Shown here one piece after another: positions 9,290-18,069 of a DNA stretch of 64,000 nucleotides. Every line of letters starts with the position of its first letter. Position 1 is the stretch's first letter. Below the pieces are notes generated by a model. That model ran no database searches and had not been told where the DNA came from. It saw nothing but the letters and a program-made list of their open reading frames with translations. Source of the DNA: Ectobacillus sp. JY-23 (lineage in GTDB: Bacteria; Bacillota; Bacilli; Bacillales; Bacillaceae_G); the NCBI RefSeq assembly GCF_023022965.1, contig NZ_CP095462.1, positions 3,514,001 to 3,578,000 on the forward strand, written 5' to 3'. The position numbers and the translations under genes were made by a program.

Positions 9290-9296
9290 ATAAGCG

Positions 9297-9330
9297 AAGG
9301 CTGTTCCACATGAGGGAACAGCCTTATTTT
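9297..9330 (+). terminator. Terminator after the lactonase gene
   Basis: An 11-bp perfect stem (AAGGCTGTTCC with its complement), 7-base loop and TTATTTT tail. Confidence 0.9.
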
Positions 9331-9505
9331 ATGCCTATACGGTGTTAGGCAGCTGAAAAGCAACAATGAACTTTTATATATAGATGTAAATACGGGTTGT
9401 AATGAACTTTTCATATGGCTGTAACGTGATCTGAAACTTCCTTCGTTATAATAGCGCTAGCAGGAGCACCTGCATGGATCAGCGATTATGAAAAGAGGTT
9501 ACAAT

Positions 9506-9682
9506 ATGCCATTTCGATATATTTGTCCGCATTGTCAAGGCAGTGGGACACAGTACAAGCTGCGCTTGCTTTCGTTTATGACTTGCAAGGTGTGTAAAGG
9601 TGAGGGACATGTTGTGGTGTCCATCAACGAGCCGGTGCAAAGCGTACCTGTTAAGACGGAAGAAGAAGTGAATGAGGAATAA
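9506..9682 (+). CDS. Small zinc-ribbon protein with two CxxCxGxG-type knuckles
   Basis: A 58-residue soluble protein. Two cysteine pairs, CPHCQGSG and CKVCKGEG, have the spacing of DnaJ-type zinc knuckles, followed by an acidic tail (EEEVNEE). It probably binds one zinc. The start at 9506 is seven bases after AGAGG; the ATG at 9488 has no ribosome site. A TATAAT box at 9447-9452 is a candidate promoter. Function unknown; it stands alone between terminators and converges on kinB. Confidence 0.7.
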   Translation: MPFRYICPHCQGSGTQYKLRLLSFMTCKVCKGEGHVVVSINEPVQSVPVKTEEEVNEE

Positions 9683-9687
9683 AAGAG

Positions 9688-9714
9688 ACCGTCAGCTTAT
9701 AGTGAGCTGACGGT
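9688..9714. terminator. Bidirectional terminator between the zinc-ribbon gene and kinB
   Basis: A 10-bp perfect stem (ACCGTCAGCT with its complement) with an 8-base loop and T-rich flank. It overlaps the kinB stop codon, so it can serve both converging genes. Confidence 0.85.
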
Positions 9715-10995
9715 TTCCTTGTTTGTTTTGGGCGAGACATTGTGTGCTTTATTGCAAAGTGGTACTGGCAGCGCAATTGTAAACGTAGTACCCGTTCCCA
9801 ATTGACTTTCCACTTCTATGGTTCCTTTCATGGCTTCAATAATGCGATAAGAAACCATTAAGCCAAGACCCGTTCCCTTTTCCTTTGTGGAAAAGTAAGG
9901 CTCTCCTAAACGGGCGCGCTGTTCACTTGTTAAGCCGCATCCCGTGTCTTGAATATGAATGATTACTTTATTGCGTGTTTTTTTGGTTTGAATTCGCAAT
10001 ACACCGCCATTTGGCATCGACTCAATGGCATTTTTCACAATGTTCAATAGTACCTGCTGAACGTTTTGTACATTTCCTTTCACGCTGCATTCTTCGAGAT
10101 GTTCGTGTATCAGGACGCTGTTTTCATAAGCGAATGGACGAAGCATATCAAGTATTCGTTGCATTTCTTGTTTTACATCAATGGTAGTTATATTTGCTGA
10201 AGTTGGTTTGGCAAACGTTAAGTAATCGCTAATAATTCCTTCCGCACGGTCCAGTTCAATCAGAGCTGTATCAATATAGCGTTTTTTTTCTTCTTCCGTT
10301 AAACCGTCCATTTTAAACAGCTGCAAAAACCCCTTCACAACTGTTAACGGATTTCGCACTTCGTGTGAAATGCTGGCTGCTAGCTGGCTGACAACTTCCA
10401 TTTTTTCAAGACGTACCATCTTATTGCTGAAGCTCAAATGATTTCGCAGTGTTTCTACAATAGAGGCAATCATAAACATTCCTGCCGCAGGAAACAAAAT
10501 AAAATTGATTACATAGCTCCACGTGATTTGGAAATTGTTTAAAAGCTGCGCTTGCATGGCTGCAACAGTAGCGAGAATGATGTACAGCAGTGTCGCCAAT
10601 CGCACCCTTTGTTTACTTTTCATGCGTGCGAACGGTTTGACAAAGAAAAGTGTTAAGACAAACATGGTGATGTAGACGACAGTCGAAATCATGGTGTAGC
10701 CGTAAATCATTGTGCGAAATCCGATTAAGACCGCTAATAAGATGCCACCGATGGGCCAGCCGCCGTATAAAATACCAAGCATAAATGGAATTTGCCTCAT
10801 ATCATGTACACAGTTTGCAATTACATCGATAGGAGAGAGCATACATAGCACAATGGAAACAGCTGCAGCTATCAGTAACACAGGCTTTGCTCGGTGCAAA
10901 GGCACATATTTTTTCTCTATTAAGAAGAAAGCGAGAAAAATACTTAATAAAATATAAAAAAAGTTGTTAATTACATCTTGATTGAGTACAAGCAT
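9697..10995 (-). CDS. kinB: Sporulation sensor histidine kinase, KinB type
   Basis: A membrane histidine kinase feeding phosphate to Spo0F in the sporulation phosphorelay. The N-terminal ~190 residues hold five to six hydrophobic segments of the 5TMR-LYT type; then HisKA with phospho-acceptor His211 (SISHEVRNPL) and HATPase_c with N box (NIVKNAIESM), G1 (DTGCGL) and G2 (GTGLGL). There is no adjacent response regulator, as expected for an orphan phosphorelay kinase. Length (432) matches B. subtilis KinB. The start at 10995 has AGGTGA upstream; a TTG at 11010 would add five residues. The gene for its usual partner lipoprotein KapB is not next to it. Confidence 0.82.
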   Translation of the reverse strand: MLVLNQDVINNFFYILLSIFLAFFLIEKKYVPLHRAKPVLLIAAAVSIVLCMLSPIDVIANCVHDMRQIPFMLGILYGGWPIGGILLAVLIGFRTMIYGYTMISTVVYITMFVLTLFFVKPFARMKSKQRVRLATLLYIILATVAAMQAQLLNNFQITWSYVINFILFPAAGMFMIASIVETLRNHLSFSNKMVRLEKMEVVSQLAASISHEVRNPLTVVKGFLQLFKMDGLTEEEKKRYIDTALIELDRAEGIISDYLTFAKPTSANITTIDVKQEMQRILDMLRPFAYENSVLIHEHLEECSVKGNVQNVQQVLLNIVKNAIESMPNGGVLRIQTKKTRNKVIIHIQDTGCGLTSEQRARLGEPYFSTKEKGTGLGLMVSYRIIEAMKGTIEVESQLGTGTTFTIALPVPLCNKAHNVSPKTNKETVSSL

Positions 10996-11337
10996 TACAG
11001 TCACCTTCAATCCATTTTATCCACCCCTCATTCTAACATAATTGTGAGGTGAACTATATGGGTACGATTTGGAAAAGTCATGTGAAAGCTACGTTTTGTT
11101 TATAAAAACAACATTTTTTTGTATATGGAAGAAGAACTGCAATACACACTTGGCAAGATGGTTGATGATGCGTCCGAACGGGTTTTAATGAAAGGCTGTT
11201 TTCGTAAACTTTGTTGCGATGTAACAAATAGTGGCGAGTAGTTGATTTCCGCTCGGGGTTGCTCGTTTTCCGCAGGAGTCTCGCGCCTTCCACTCCAACT
11301 AAACCTATCTAAAGACAACAATCGCTTAGAAAAGAGC
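10996..11337. other. Non-coding stretch with a possible degenerate interspersed repeat
   Basis: No credible gene. Bases 11229-11312 contain a GC-richer block (TTTCCGCTCGGGGTTGCTC, then CGCAGGAGTCTCGCGCC and CCACTCCAAC) resembling an intergenic repeat I associate with Bacillus-type genomes. Weak recognition from memory; copy number elsewhere is unknown. Confidence 0.25.
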
Positions 11338-13332
11338 CTAATGAAAAGAGCGCCAGAACGACCCCTCTTTATATAAAATTGCAGTCAGAGATGGAAACGA
11401 AATGGTGAACGTTGGAAAGCCAGCGGCATACGGACCAATCTCATATGGTGTGAAATACACATAGAGTGCCTGCTCATCTACATAAAATGGCTGATTGGGT
11501 GCAATTCCTTTATAGGTATCAGGAAATACATAGCTATATGTCGGGTCTGTTTGAATTTGCTTGGCGATGATATCGCTAATTGTTTTTACATAGTCGCTGT
11601 TTGGTAGAAACAAGTCCTTGAGCGCATACATCTCACCTGTTTCCGTGTTGATGTGAACGTATCGCATCGTTGACATACCGTGCGCTGCACCGTAATAAAA
11701 TGTGTAGCCAGAAAGCCGAAGAATAAGCAAATTCGGTTTATAAAAGAACACCTCATAATCACCGCTGTAGCTGTATTCACCCGGCTCAGGTTGCTTAACC
11801 TGTGAGATGTCTCTTAGGATTTTATTTAACATAGCTTGCTGTGGTATGTCTTGGATTTGTGGATAGTACACGATATAGTCAGGGCGCGGCTTGTAGGTAT
11901 GCTGCTGCACGGTAAGTGTGCCAAAAGAAATAGTCATGTTTTGTTGCCAAATCAGGCGATTGTCTCGGTAATAGGAAAGTCGGTCATCAATATGAGCACG
12001 GATGAGCGCGCCTTCCTGAGATAATGTACCGCGGCCGTTTAAAACGGGATGATGCACATGTCCATTTCGAGTAAGAAAAAAGGTGCGAGTTCGGTCGGAT
12101 GCCGAGGCAAGACCGTTTTGAAAGGGTTCAATGGTTTCATAGATAAAGCTGCTGAAAAAGCGCCCATTTTGATCAGCAAGTGCGTACCGAGAGCCGAGAA
12201 AGGGTTGTGCCGGATCAAGCGCTTTGCCGACTGCAAAGCGTTTTTCACCGAGGGATAGAAGGCTTTCATAAACGGGTTGTATAACAAAGCGCCCCGTATG
12301 GTCAATTAGGCCGTATTGATTGGTAAAATCCTTGCCGGTATTTACGATGGCACGTCCTTTGGCAAATACCTGTGCGCCGGTATATTGCGGGGGAATGACT
12401 GTTTTTCCGTTCTCATCCATATATCCGTATAAGCCGCCGCTTTCAGCTGTGAACGCAAGTAAGCCGTCACCTAGCATACCGACGAATGCGTGGGGATAGG
12501 GCTGGATTTGCACACCGCTACGACCAAGGAGAGCATATGTATCATTTTGTAGCTGTACGACCGCTTTGTCACCGACAAAGTCGTCGGCACGTTTATAGAG
12601 CGCCTTTGTTAGTGCCTTCCCGCTCTCATCAAGATAACCATATGCATCTCCTATACCGTACACAGCTCGGCCTGATTTGTACATGCTGATATAGTCATAT
12701 CCTTCAGAAAGTGTGTTTCCCTGTTCGTTAATCACGTAAAAGCGATTGTTTTGCGTGACAACCGCGCGTCCTTCTGTAAAGGACGGTGCCATATCATAGC
12801 GTGGGGGAACACGGTATTGACCTGTGGTGTCAATGAGTCCGTAGCGTCCTGTAGCCTCTACCGCTGCAAGTCCGTTCGTTTGAAACGGAAGCGCCTGTTC
12901 ATACTGCGGCTTCAGCACCATTTGACCCGTATCGTTGATATAACCCCATTTGATTCCGGTTGCTGTAGACACCGGTGCTGGATGCAAATGTTCGGTTTGC
13001 CGACTTACATCCTGAAGACCTGACGGCGTCCAGTGATAGACAGATAATGAGCGTGCATCCTCCCAATGAATCATCAAATCGGTTCGGCTTGGTGTTGTGA
13101 CGGGTGCCATGCCGAAGTGAGACAGGCGCGTGCCTTTGCCTTCTGTATGACTAAGCATATACCACATGCCGCGGTGCTGCTTCAGCAGTAAAATATAGCT
13201 TGTATGAAAATATCGATAGACGCAGGCTATTTCAGCCTGCCCGTCTCCATCTACATCGCCTGTCCCAACGGCGGGAAAGCCGTTGTACGTAAGCAAAACC
13301 GCATGTGGCGGTAAAAATGCTTGCATATGCAT
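11338..13332 (-). CDS. Large WG-repeat protein with a C-terminal DUF3298-like domain
   Basis: The 664-residue protein starts with an FG-GAP/VCBS-like strand (GTGDVDGDGQAEIACVYR), followed by about eight WG (KWG) repeats of ~45 residues, seen as recurring units such as KWGYINDTGQMVLKPQYEQALPF-type, GRYGLIDTTG, YGYLDESGK and YGYMDENGK. The C-terminal ~170 residues (YYGAAHGMS..YVHINTETGEMYALKDLF) match the DUF3298/RsiV-PdaC type. No signal peptide or membrane segment is evident. WG-repeat proteins are poorly understood; roles at the cell envelope are proposed. The gene is monocistronic. The stop lies in AT-rich sequence with no clear terminator. Confidence 0.8.
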   Translation of the reverse strand: MHMQAFLPPHAVLLTYNGFPAVGTGDVDGDGQAEIACVYRYFHTSYILLLKQHRGMWYMLSHTEGKGTRLSHFGMAPVTTPSRTDLMIHWEDARSLSVYHWTPSGLQDVSRQTEHLHPAPVSTATGIKWGYINDTGQMVLKPQYEQALPFQTNGLAAVEATGRYGLIDTTGQYRVPPRYDMAPSFTEGRAVVTQNNRFYVINEQGNTLSEGYDYISMYKSGRAVYGIGDAYGYLDESGKALTKALYKRADDFVGDKAVVQLQNDTYALLGRSGVQIQPYPHAFVGMLGDGLLAFTAESGGLYGYMDENGKTVIPPQYTGAQVFAKGRAIVNTGKDFTNQYGLIDHTGRFVIQPVYESLLSLGEKRFAVGKALDPAQPFLGSRYALADQNGRFFSSFIYETIEPFQNGLASASDRTRTFFLTRNGHVHHPVLNGRGTLSQEGALIRAHIDDRLSYYRDNRLIWQQNMTISFGTLTVQQHTYKPRPDYIVYYPQIQDIPQQAMLNKILRDISQVKQPEPGEYSYSGDYEVFFYKPNLLILRLSGYTFYYGAAHGMSTMRYVHINTETGEMYALKDLFLPNSDYVKTISDIIAKQIQTDPTYSYVFPDTYKGIAPNQPFYVDEQALYVYFTPYEIGPYAAGFPTFTISFPSLTAILYKEGSFWRSFH

Positions 13333-13386
13333 TCGATCCCCTCCTACTGTATTTTATGGCACAAGGAGCAGGAACAGAATCAAAAA

Positions 13387-13407
13387 AGAGGATGCAATGC
13401 ATCCTCT
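13387..13407 (-). terminator. Terminator of the yngK-like gene
   Basis: A perfect 10-bp palindromic stem (AGAGGATGCA with its complement) next to an A/T run read as TTTTTT on the minus strand. The gene's TAG stop is inside the stem. Confidence 0.8.
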
Positions 13408-14965
13408 ATTTAATCGTAATTTCTCGTGTTTCTTTGCTTTCATTGTGAATGCGATCCACCGAAGTGATGACATACGTGTATGCTTTGTGCGGATCTGCTG
13501 TTTCGTCAACGAATACTTGCTCAGCGCCGGTTTTACGAACAGTAGTCAAAAGCTTTGTCGCATCTTCCGTGCTTCCTTTTTTCGTGCCATCAAAGCGATA
13601 TACCGCATAATACGTTACGTCTTGATTGAGCTGATGGTCTTCGATGTTGAGGGCGATGCCTTCTTCTGTTCTCGCCGCATCACGAAGCTTCGGTGTTTTG
13701 GGTGCTTCGTTATCTAGCCAAGGCATGGCCGGAATTAACGCTTTCGGCTTATATAAGTCGTTCATTAATATATCTTTGATACCGAGCGGATTTTTGTTTA
13801 AATCTTTGAGACTGAAATGCATGCTGCCGTCAACTTCTGGATACGTACGGTTTAGCTTAATTTGATTTGGCATTTCTTGCGGGTTTGTCCACGCCGCGTT
13901 GTTAGCGTTGATCTTATAGTCGGCTTGTCCGATATATAAATCCACATTTTTACCGCGGACTTCCTTTGCCCACCAATCTAGTAAAATATCATAGGCAGCT
14001 GGCTCAAAGCCGATATTCCAATAGATTTGTGGTGTCATATAATCGATATAGCCTTTGTTAATCCACTCGCGTGTGTCAGCGAATAAATCATCATAGTTCG
14101 TTTGTCCGGCTGTTGTGTTAGAGCCAGTCGGGTCTTTGGCAATATTACGCCATACACCGAACGGGCTAATACCAAATTTTACATATGGTTTTTCCGCTTT
14201 AATGGTTTCGTTAATCTTTTTAACAAGGTTATTTACATTGTCGCGGCGCCAGTCATCTTTGTTCGCAAAACGGTCTGCCCCGTAGGTTTCGTATGTAGCC
14301 TGGTCTGGGAAATCAACGCCCGCGATTCGGTACGGGTAGAAGTAATCGTCCATATGCACCGCATCGATGTCATAATGCTTTACAACCTCCATAATCCCAT
14401 CAATAATGAATTGTTGTGCTTCCGGAATACCTGGGTTGTAGTAAAGCTGTTGTCCGTATGTGACAACCCAGTCCGGGTGCTGACGCGCAGGGTGGGATTC
14501 CACAAGTGAGTTTAGATCGGTTGAGCCTGCACCGGGCATTGTAATGCGATACGGGTTGAACCAAGCGTGAAACTCAATATTGCGCTTGTGGGCTTCCTCG
14601 ACCATAAATGCAAGCGGGTCATAGCCAGGGTCTTTTCCAGCGACACCTGTTAAGTATTTAGACCACGGGCCATATTGAGAAGGGTAAAATGCGTCTGCTG
14701 TCGGTTTGATTTGCATGACAATCGCGTTCATTCCCATAGCTTGTACATCATCTAGTAACTTTAAAAACTCAGTTTTTTGCTGCATCATCGACAGCCCCGG
14801 TTTAGAAGGCCAGTCAATGTTGACAACGGATGCAATCCATGCGGCGCGCATTTCATGCTTTACGATGGGTGTTTCTAATGGAATGGTCACACTGCTTGCT
14901 TGTGTGTTTGGCACACCGCCAAGTAACAAGGAAGCGGCTAACGCCAAGCCTAATCTTTTTTTCAT
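13406..14965 (-). CDS. yngK: Secreted family-10-like glycosyl hydrolase (GHL10, YngK type)
   Basis: A 519-residue exported protein. Residues 1-23 form a signal peptide (MKKRLGLALAASLLLGG..ASS). The DUF187/GHL10 barrel follows, with motifs RAAWIASVVNIDWPS, NAIVMQIKPTADAFYPS, FHAWFNPYRI and AVHMDDYFYPY; the Asp pair in the last is a plausible active-site element. The C-terminal ~100 residues look like a fibronectin-III-like beta domain (TYYAVYRFDG..YTYVITSVDR). Relatives are thought to act on peptidoglycan or exopolysaccharide glycans. It has its own terminator and is monocistronic. The name follows B. subtilis yngK. Confidence 0.85.
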   Translation of the reverse strand: MKKRLGLALAASLLLGGVPNTQASSVTIPLETPIVKHEMRAAWIASVVNIDWPSKPGLSMMQQKTEFLKLLDDVQAMGMNAIVMQIKPTADAFYPSQYGPWSKYLTGVAGKDPGYDPLAFMVEEAHKRNIEFHAWFNPYRITMPGAGSTDLNSLVESHPARQHPDWVVTYGQQLYYNPGIPEAQQFIIDGIMEVVKHYDIDAVHMDDYFYPYRIAGVDFPDQATYETYGADRFANKDDWRRDNVNNLVKKINETIKAEKPYVKFGISPFGVWRNIAKDPTGSNTTAGQTNYDDLFADTREWINKGYIDYMTPQIYWNIGFEPAAYDILLDWWAKEVRGKNVDLYIGQADYKINANNAAWTNPQEMPNQIKLNRTYPEVDGSMHFSLKDLNKNPLGIKDILMNDLYKPKALIPAMPWLDNEAPKTPKLRDAARTEEGIALNIEDHQLNQDVTYYAVYRFDGTKKGSTEDATKLLTTVRKTGAEQVFVDETADPHKAYTYVITSVDRIHNESKETREITIK

Positions 14966-15111
14966 ATTCCTTCCCCCTTTATTCGAATCTTCTAAATATA
15001 ACGCTTACATTTTAAGAATAACAAAGATAAAAAGAGAGTTCTAGTCATTTTTGAACTTAATTTCATAAATAATTATATTTTTATAGAAATATAATTTCAA
15101 AATAAACCAAA

Positions 15112-15148
15112 CAGACGATGAATGTCAGCCTTGCACATTCATCGTCTG
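15112..15148 (-). terminator. Hairpin at the end of the YczE-like gene
   Basis: A 14-bp perfect stem around a 9-base loop, overlapping the stop codon. The T-tract after it on the minus strand is interrupted, so termination is likely but not certain. Confidence 0.6.
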
Positions 15149-15763
15149 CTTGCTTTCTAGTATATGCATAAGGGTCCGCATTGCTTTTAATGCTAGCTGA
15201 AAAATCGGGCTTTGCACAAAGGTGTACAAAAAGGAAGCGATAAACACCGGTCCGCCCAGAAAAAAGCCGACAACAAGCACGGCGCTTTCCACAAGCATGC
15301 GCGCCCGGCTTACAGATAGTCCGGTTTTATCAGATAGAGAAAGCATGAACCCATCGCGTGGCCCCGCGCCGATTCCAGCTGCAACATACACCCCGCCGCC
15401 GATGCCTGTGATAGTGACACCCATCAGTAAAATACCAATGTTTAGGAGGAGTGAGTCGGTCGCCTGCGGCAGCCAGCCGGAGCGCAGAAAGAAGTCCATA
15501 ATCGGCCCGATTAAGAGCGCATTCAAAAAGGTTCCGATATTAATATATTTTCGGTCAACGACAAATGAAATGATGAGAAGGATGAAGCCGCAAAGAACAC
15601 TCCATGTACCGATTGTAAACCCGAATTTATCAAATAAAGCAACGTTTAATACGTCCCATGGATGCAGACCGAGAAACTGCACCTGAACCGCGGTGGCGCT
15701 ACCAAGTCCAAAGCATGTTAAGCCAAAAAAGAATAAAAAGTAGCGAAAGAGCAGTAGCTTCAT
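15125..15763 (-). CDS. YczE/YitT-family integral membrane protein
   Basis: A 212-residue membrane protein with five or six hydrophobic helices. The segment GGGVYVAAGIGAGPRDGFMLSL is characteristic of the YczE/YyaS/YitT family (conserved G..PRDG). The function of the family is not established; transport is assumed. The ATG overlaps the stop of the upstream zinc protein gene by four bases, so the two are probably translationally coupled. A longer frame reaches back into that gene, but the overlap start is simpler and places the first helix at the N-terminus. Confidence 0.75.
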   Translation of the reverse strand: MKLLLFRYFLFFFGLTCFGLGSATAVQVQFLGLHPWDVLNVALFDKFGFTIGTWSVLCGFILLIISFVVDRKYINIGTFLNALLIGPIMDFFLRSGWLPQATDSLLLNIGILLMGVTITGIGGGVYVAAGIGAGPRDGFMLSLSDKTGLSVSRARMLVESAVLVVGFFLGGPVFIASFLYTFVQSPIFQLALKAMRTLMHILESKQTMNVQG

Positions 15764-16005
15764 AGGTAAAAGAACACATCCTTCATTTGCTGCAGAAATT
15801 CCTTGGTCATTGGAGCACCGGCGCTTTCGCTGATGATTGCATCCATGCCGCAGTACGGACAGCATGCGGTATCATCAATCCATTCGTCAATAAGAGAGGG
15901 ATGAAACAAGCGCAAGCAATGAAAACAACCGCATAAGCTGTCTTGTTCGAGTACGGTGCGATGGTTGCTGCTGTGTTGATGTAGGGTCCATAGGTAATCT
16001 TCCAT
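15760..16005 (-). CDS. Small cytoplasmic zinc-ribbon protein
   Basis: An 81-residue soluble protein with cysteines in two knuckle-like groups, C25-C27-C30 (CGCFHC) and C48-C49-C52 (CCPYCG), likely binding zinc. Related short proteins occur in many bacteria, annotated only as cytoplasmic proteins. AGGAGG precedes the ATG. It is the first gene of a two-gene unit with the YczE-like membrane protein. Function unknown. Confidence 0.7.
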   Translation of the reverse strand: MEDYLWTLHQHSSNHRTVLEQDSLCGCFHCLRLFHPSLIDEWIDDTACCPYCGMDAIISESAGAPMTKEFLQQMKDVFFYL

Positions 16006-16024
16006 GTTGTCCTCCTGTATGTGT

Positions 16025-16115
16025 GAAGTGGCCGGAATGCTGGTGCATTTGACCGGAATATTTGTAAAGTGGCCGGAATGCTACTGAGTTTGACCGGAAT
16101 ATTGCTGCATTTGAT
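16025..16115. repeat. Two-and-a-half copy tandem repeat, ~41-bp unit
   Basis: GTGGCCGGAATGCT then a spacer and TTTGACCGGAATATT occurs at 16028-16063 and again at 16069-16104, with a decayed third start (GCATTTGATTAGATTATT). Within each unit, CCGGAAT also recurs. It lies just upstream of the zinc-protein gene. Not obviously a known element. Confidence 0.65.
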
Positions 16116-16147
16116 TAGATTATTGATAACTGCATTATCTTACCATC

Positions 16148-16990
16148 TCATTCGCTTTTTTGTAAATGTGAGCGAATGGCAGCGGCGACATCCTGCGGTG
16201 CTTCTGTTGGTACGAAATGTCCGATGCCAGGCAATAGGGTGATAGTCACTTGGTCGAAATAGTCTGCTAGTCGATCGCTCCAATCCGACCGCATAACCGG
16301 GTCAGCATCGCCCCACAGTACGGTCGTGCGGTGGGGAATGGTAACGGGTGCGGCTGTTGTGATGGCACTTGCTGTTTTTGCTGCGGCGCGCGCCTTATAG
16401 TAGGCGATGCTCGCTTCAAAGTGCCCTGGCTTGCTGTACATGTCGATAATGGTGTCGAGTTCGTCTGGCGTGATAGCAGCTTTTCCCGCCCAGTGCTCGT
16501 AGAAGTGGCTGAGATATAATCGCACATTTTCTTTTGAACTGCCGATGACAGCACCGGCCCAAGGCATGTTATGAAACTGCTGATACCAAAACTCATGCTG
16601 CACATCTTTGTCAAAGCGGCGAAGGCCAATACCTGGGTAAGGCGGGTTTAGCAAAATAAGTGAAGCAATGCGCTCTGGATACGTCTGCGCCAAGGTTTGC
16701 GCGATGGTAGACCCCATATCATGCGCGGCAACGATGACCTTTGACAGAGCAAGTTCATCCAAAAGGGCAATAATGTCCGCGGCGAGATGCTGCGGTGTGT
16801 AAGCTGTGCCCTGTGGCTTTGGTGACTGCCCAAAGCCTCTAAAATCAGGGGCAATCACATCGCAAAACGGAGCAAGTAGCGGCACGACGCGGCGCCAATC
16901 ATAGGAAAAGCCAGGCCAGCCATGCAGGAGCAGTACAGGCTGACCTTGCCCTTCACGTATGTAATGCAGCTGTACAGATTGTAGATTCAT
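16148..16990 (-). CDS. Alpha/beta hydrolase, haloalkane dehalogenase / epoxide hydrolase type
   Basis: A 280-residue soluble hydrolase. The oxyanion motif HGWPG is at 23-27 and the nucleophile position holds Asp91 (AAHDMGS), not Ser. Together with the His near residue 258 (GIGHFVPTE) this puts it among Asp-nucleophile enzymes such as epoxide hydrolases and haloalkane or fluoroacetate dehalogenases. The start was moved to the ATG seven bases after AAAGGAGGT; the upstream frame extension lacks a site. It is monocistronic. The natural substrate cannot be deduced. Confidence 0.85.
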   Translation of the reverse strand: MNLQSVQLHYIREGQGQPVLLLHGWPGFSYDWRRVVPLLAPFCDVIAPDFRGFGQSPKPQGTAYTPQHLAADIIALLDELALSKVIVAAHDMGSTIAQTLAQTYPERIASLILLNPPYPGIGLRRFDKDVQHEFWYQQFHNMPWAGAVIGSSKENVRLYLSHFYEHWAGKAAITPDELDTIIDMYSKPGHFEASIAYYKARAAAKTASAITTAAPVTIPHRTTVLWGDADPVMRSDWSDRLADYFDQVTITLLPGIGHFVPTEAPQDVAAAIRSHLQKSE

Positions 16991-17170
16991 AACAGGACCT
17001 CCTTTAGGTGGGGTAATTCCATTATATAACAATTGGAGGGAGTCGCCAGATTATTGCTCAAAGTTGCCAAATAAATAGCTGAACCAGACAAAATATTTAC
17101 AGAATAGTCCAAATAGAATGTATGTGTCGTGTATAATAGACAGAAGAGTATGAAAAAGGGGTTGTATGAG

Positions 17171-17536
17171 ATGAGTACGATTCAAACGATTGGACAAATT
17201 GCTGTACCTGTACAAAATCTAGAAAGAGCGATCGCTTTTTACCGCGATATTCTTCAGTTGCCACTGCTGTTTACGGCGAGTTCACTTGCTTTTTTTGATT
17301 GCGATGGTGTGCGCTTGCTGCTGAGCGAGCCAGAGCCAGAATTTACGGGCTGTAGTTCTGTTCTATATTTTAAGACGGCAAATATTCATAGAACATACGA
17401 AAGTTTGCAGGCACGCATGCAGTTTACTGACGAACCGCATGTCGTTGCGAAAATCGGCAATGTTGAAACGTGGATGGTGTTTTTCAAGGACACAGAGGGC
17501 AATACACATGCGTTTATGAGCGAGGTAACTGTATGA
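17171..17536 (+). CDS. VOC (glyoxalase/bleomycin-resistance) family protein
   Basis: A 121-residue single-domain vicinal-oxygen-chelate protein: IGQIAVPVQNLERAIAFYRDIL is the typical first beta-alpha unit and MVFFKDTEGNTHAF the typical C-terminal metal-site strand. Such proteins bind a metal and act as lyases, dioxygenases or resistance proteins. It is the first gene of an operon with a histidine phosphatase and peptidase E; its TGA overlaps the next ATG (ATGA). An ATG at 17150 is an alternative start but has a weaker fit to the fold. Confidence 0.8.
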   Translation: MSTIQTIGQIAVPVQNLERAIAFYRDILQLPLLFTASSLAFFDCDGVRLLLSEPEPEFTGCSSVLYFKTANIHRTYESLQARMQFTDEPHVVAKIGNVETWMVFFKDTEGNTHAFMSEVTV

Positions 17537-18069
17537 TTTATATTGTGAGGCATGGGCAAACAGATTTCAATGTGGAGAGAAAAATGCAAGGAAAAAACGG
17601 ATTGCCTTTGAACGAAACGGGTGTGGCACAGGCAGAAGCATTGCGGCAGGAGCTTCGTGAAATTCCGTTCCAGTACGTGTTTTCTTCACCGCAGGAGCGA
17701 GCTGTCCAAACGGCAGCGCTGATTACGGGCAAGACGGTGCAGACAGATCCGCGCTTAGATGTATTTGACTTAGGGGAAGCGGACGGTCTGCCGATTGATG
17801 AGGTCAAAAGGAAGGGTGCCATGTTTGATGCAGAGGCGTATCCAAGCATGGAAAAGCCGGAAGCATTCGCAAAGCGGATTTTCAGCTTTATGCGAGAAAT
17901 CGAGGAAACATACGGACATGATGTGCCCATTTTGATTGCAGGTCATCGCTGCACGACCGGCTGTATGGGCGCTTATTTTCACGGCTTGCCAGAGGACGGC
18001 AATATTTTGCGTTTCTCATCTGACAACGGTCGTTATAAGGTATATGAATTTACGGGAGGAGCAAGATGA
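17533..18069 (+). CDS. Histidine phosphatase (phosphoglycerate-mutase-like) family protein
   Basis: A 178-residue soluble phosphatase with the RHG motif at 6-8 (catalytic His7), the conserved SSPQERAVQTA segment, an acid Glu region, and the second His in AGHRCTTG. Substrates in this family range from sugar phosphates to nucleotides. It overlaps both neighbours by ATGA junctions, indicating translational coupling with the VOC protein and peptidase E. The C-terminal half is slightly divergent (GHRCTTGCMG rather than GHGG..R). Confidence 0.85.
   Translation: MIYIVRHGQTDFNVERKMQGKNGLPLNETGVAQAEALRQELREIPFQYVFSSPQERAVQTAALITGKTVQTDPRLDVFDLGEADGLPIDEVKRKGAMFDAEAYPSMEKPEAFAKRIFSFMREIEETYGHDVPILIAGHRCTTGCMGAYFHGLPEDGNILRFSSDNGRYKVYEFTGGAR

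Noticed and set aside
9364-9412. Direct repeat AATGAACTTTT, 37 bases apart
   Set aside because: Only 11 bases in AT-rich sequence; too weak to call an operator.
11078-11321. Two overlapping minus-strand frames of ~72 codons
   Set aside because: They run through the repeat-like block, lack ribosome sites and have no plausible fold or motif.
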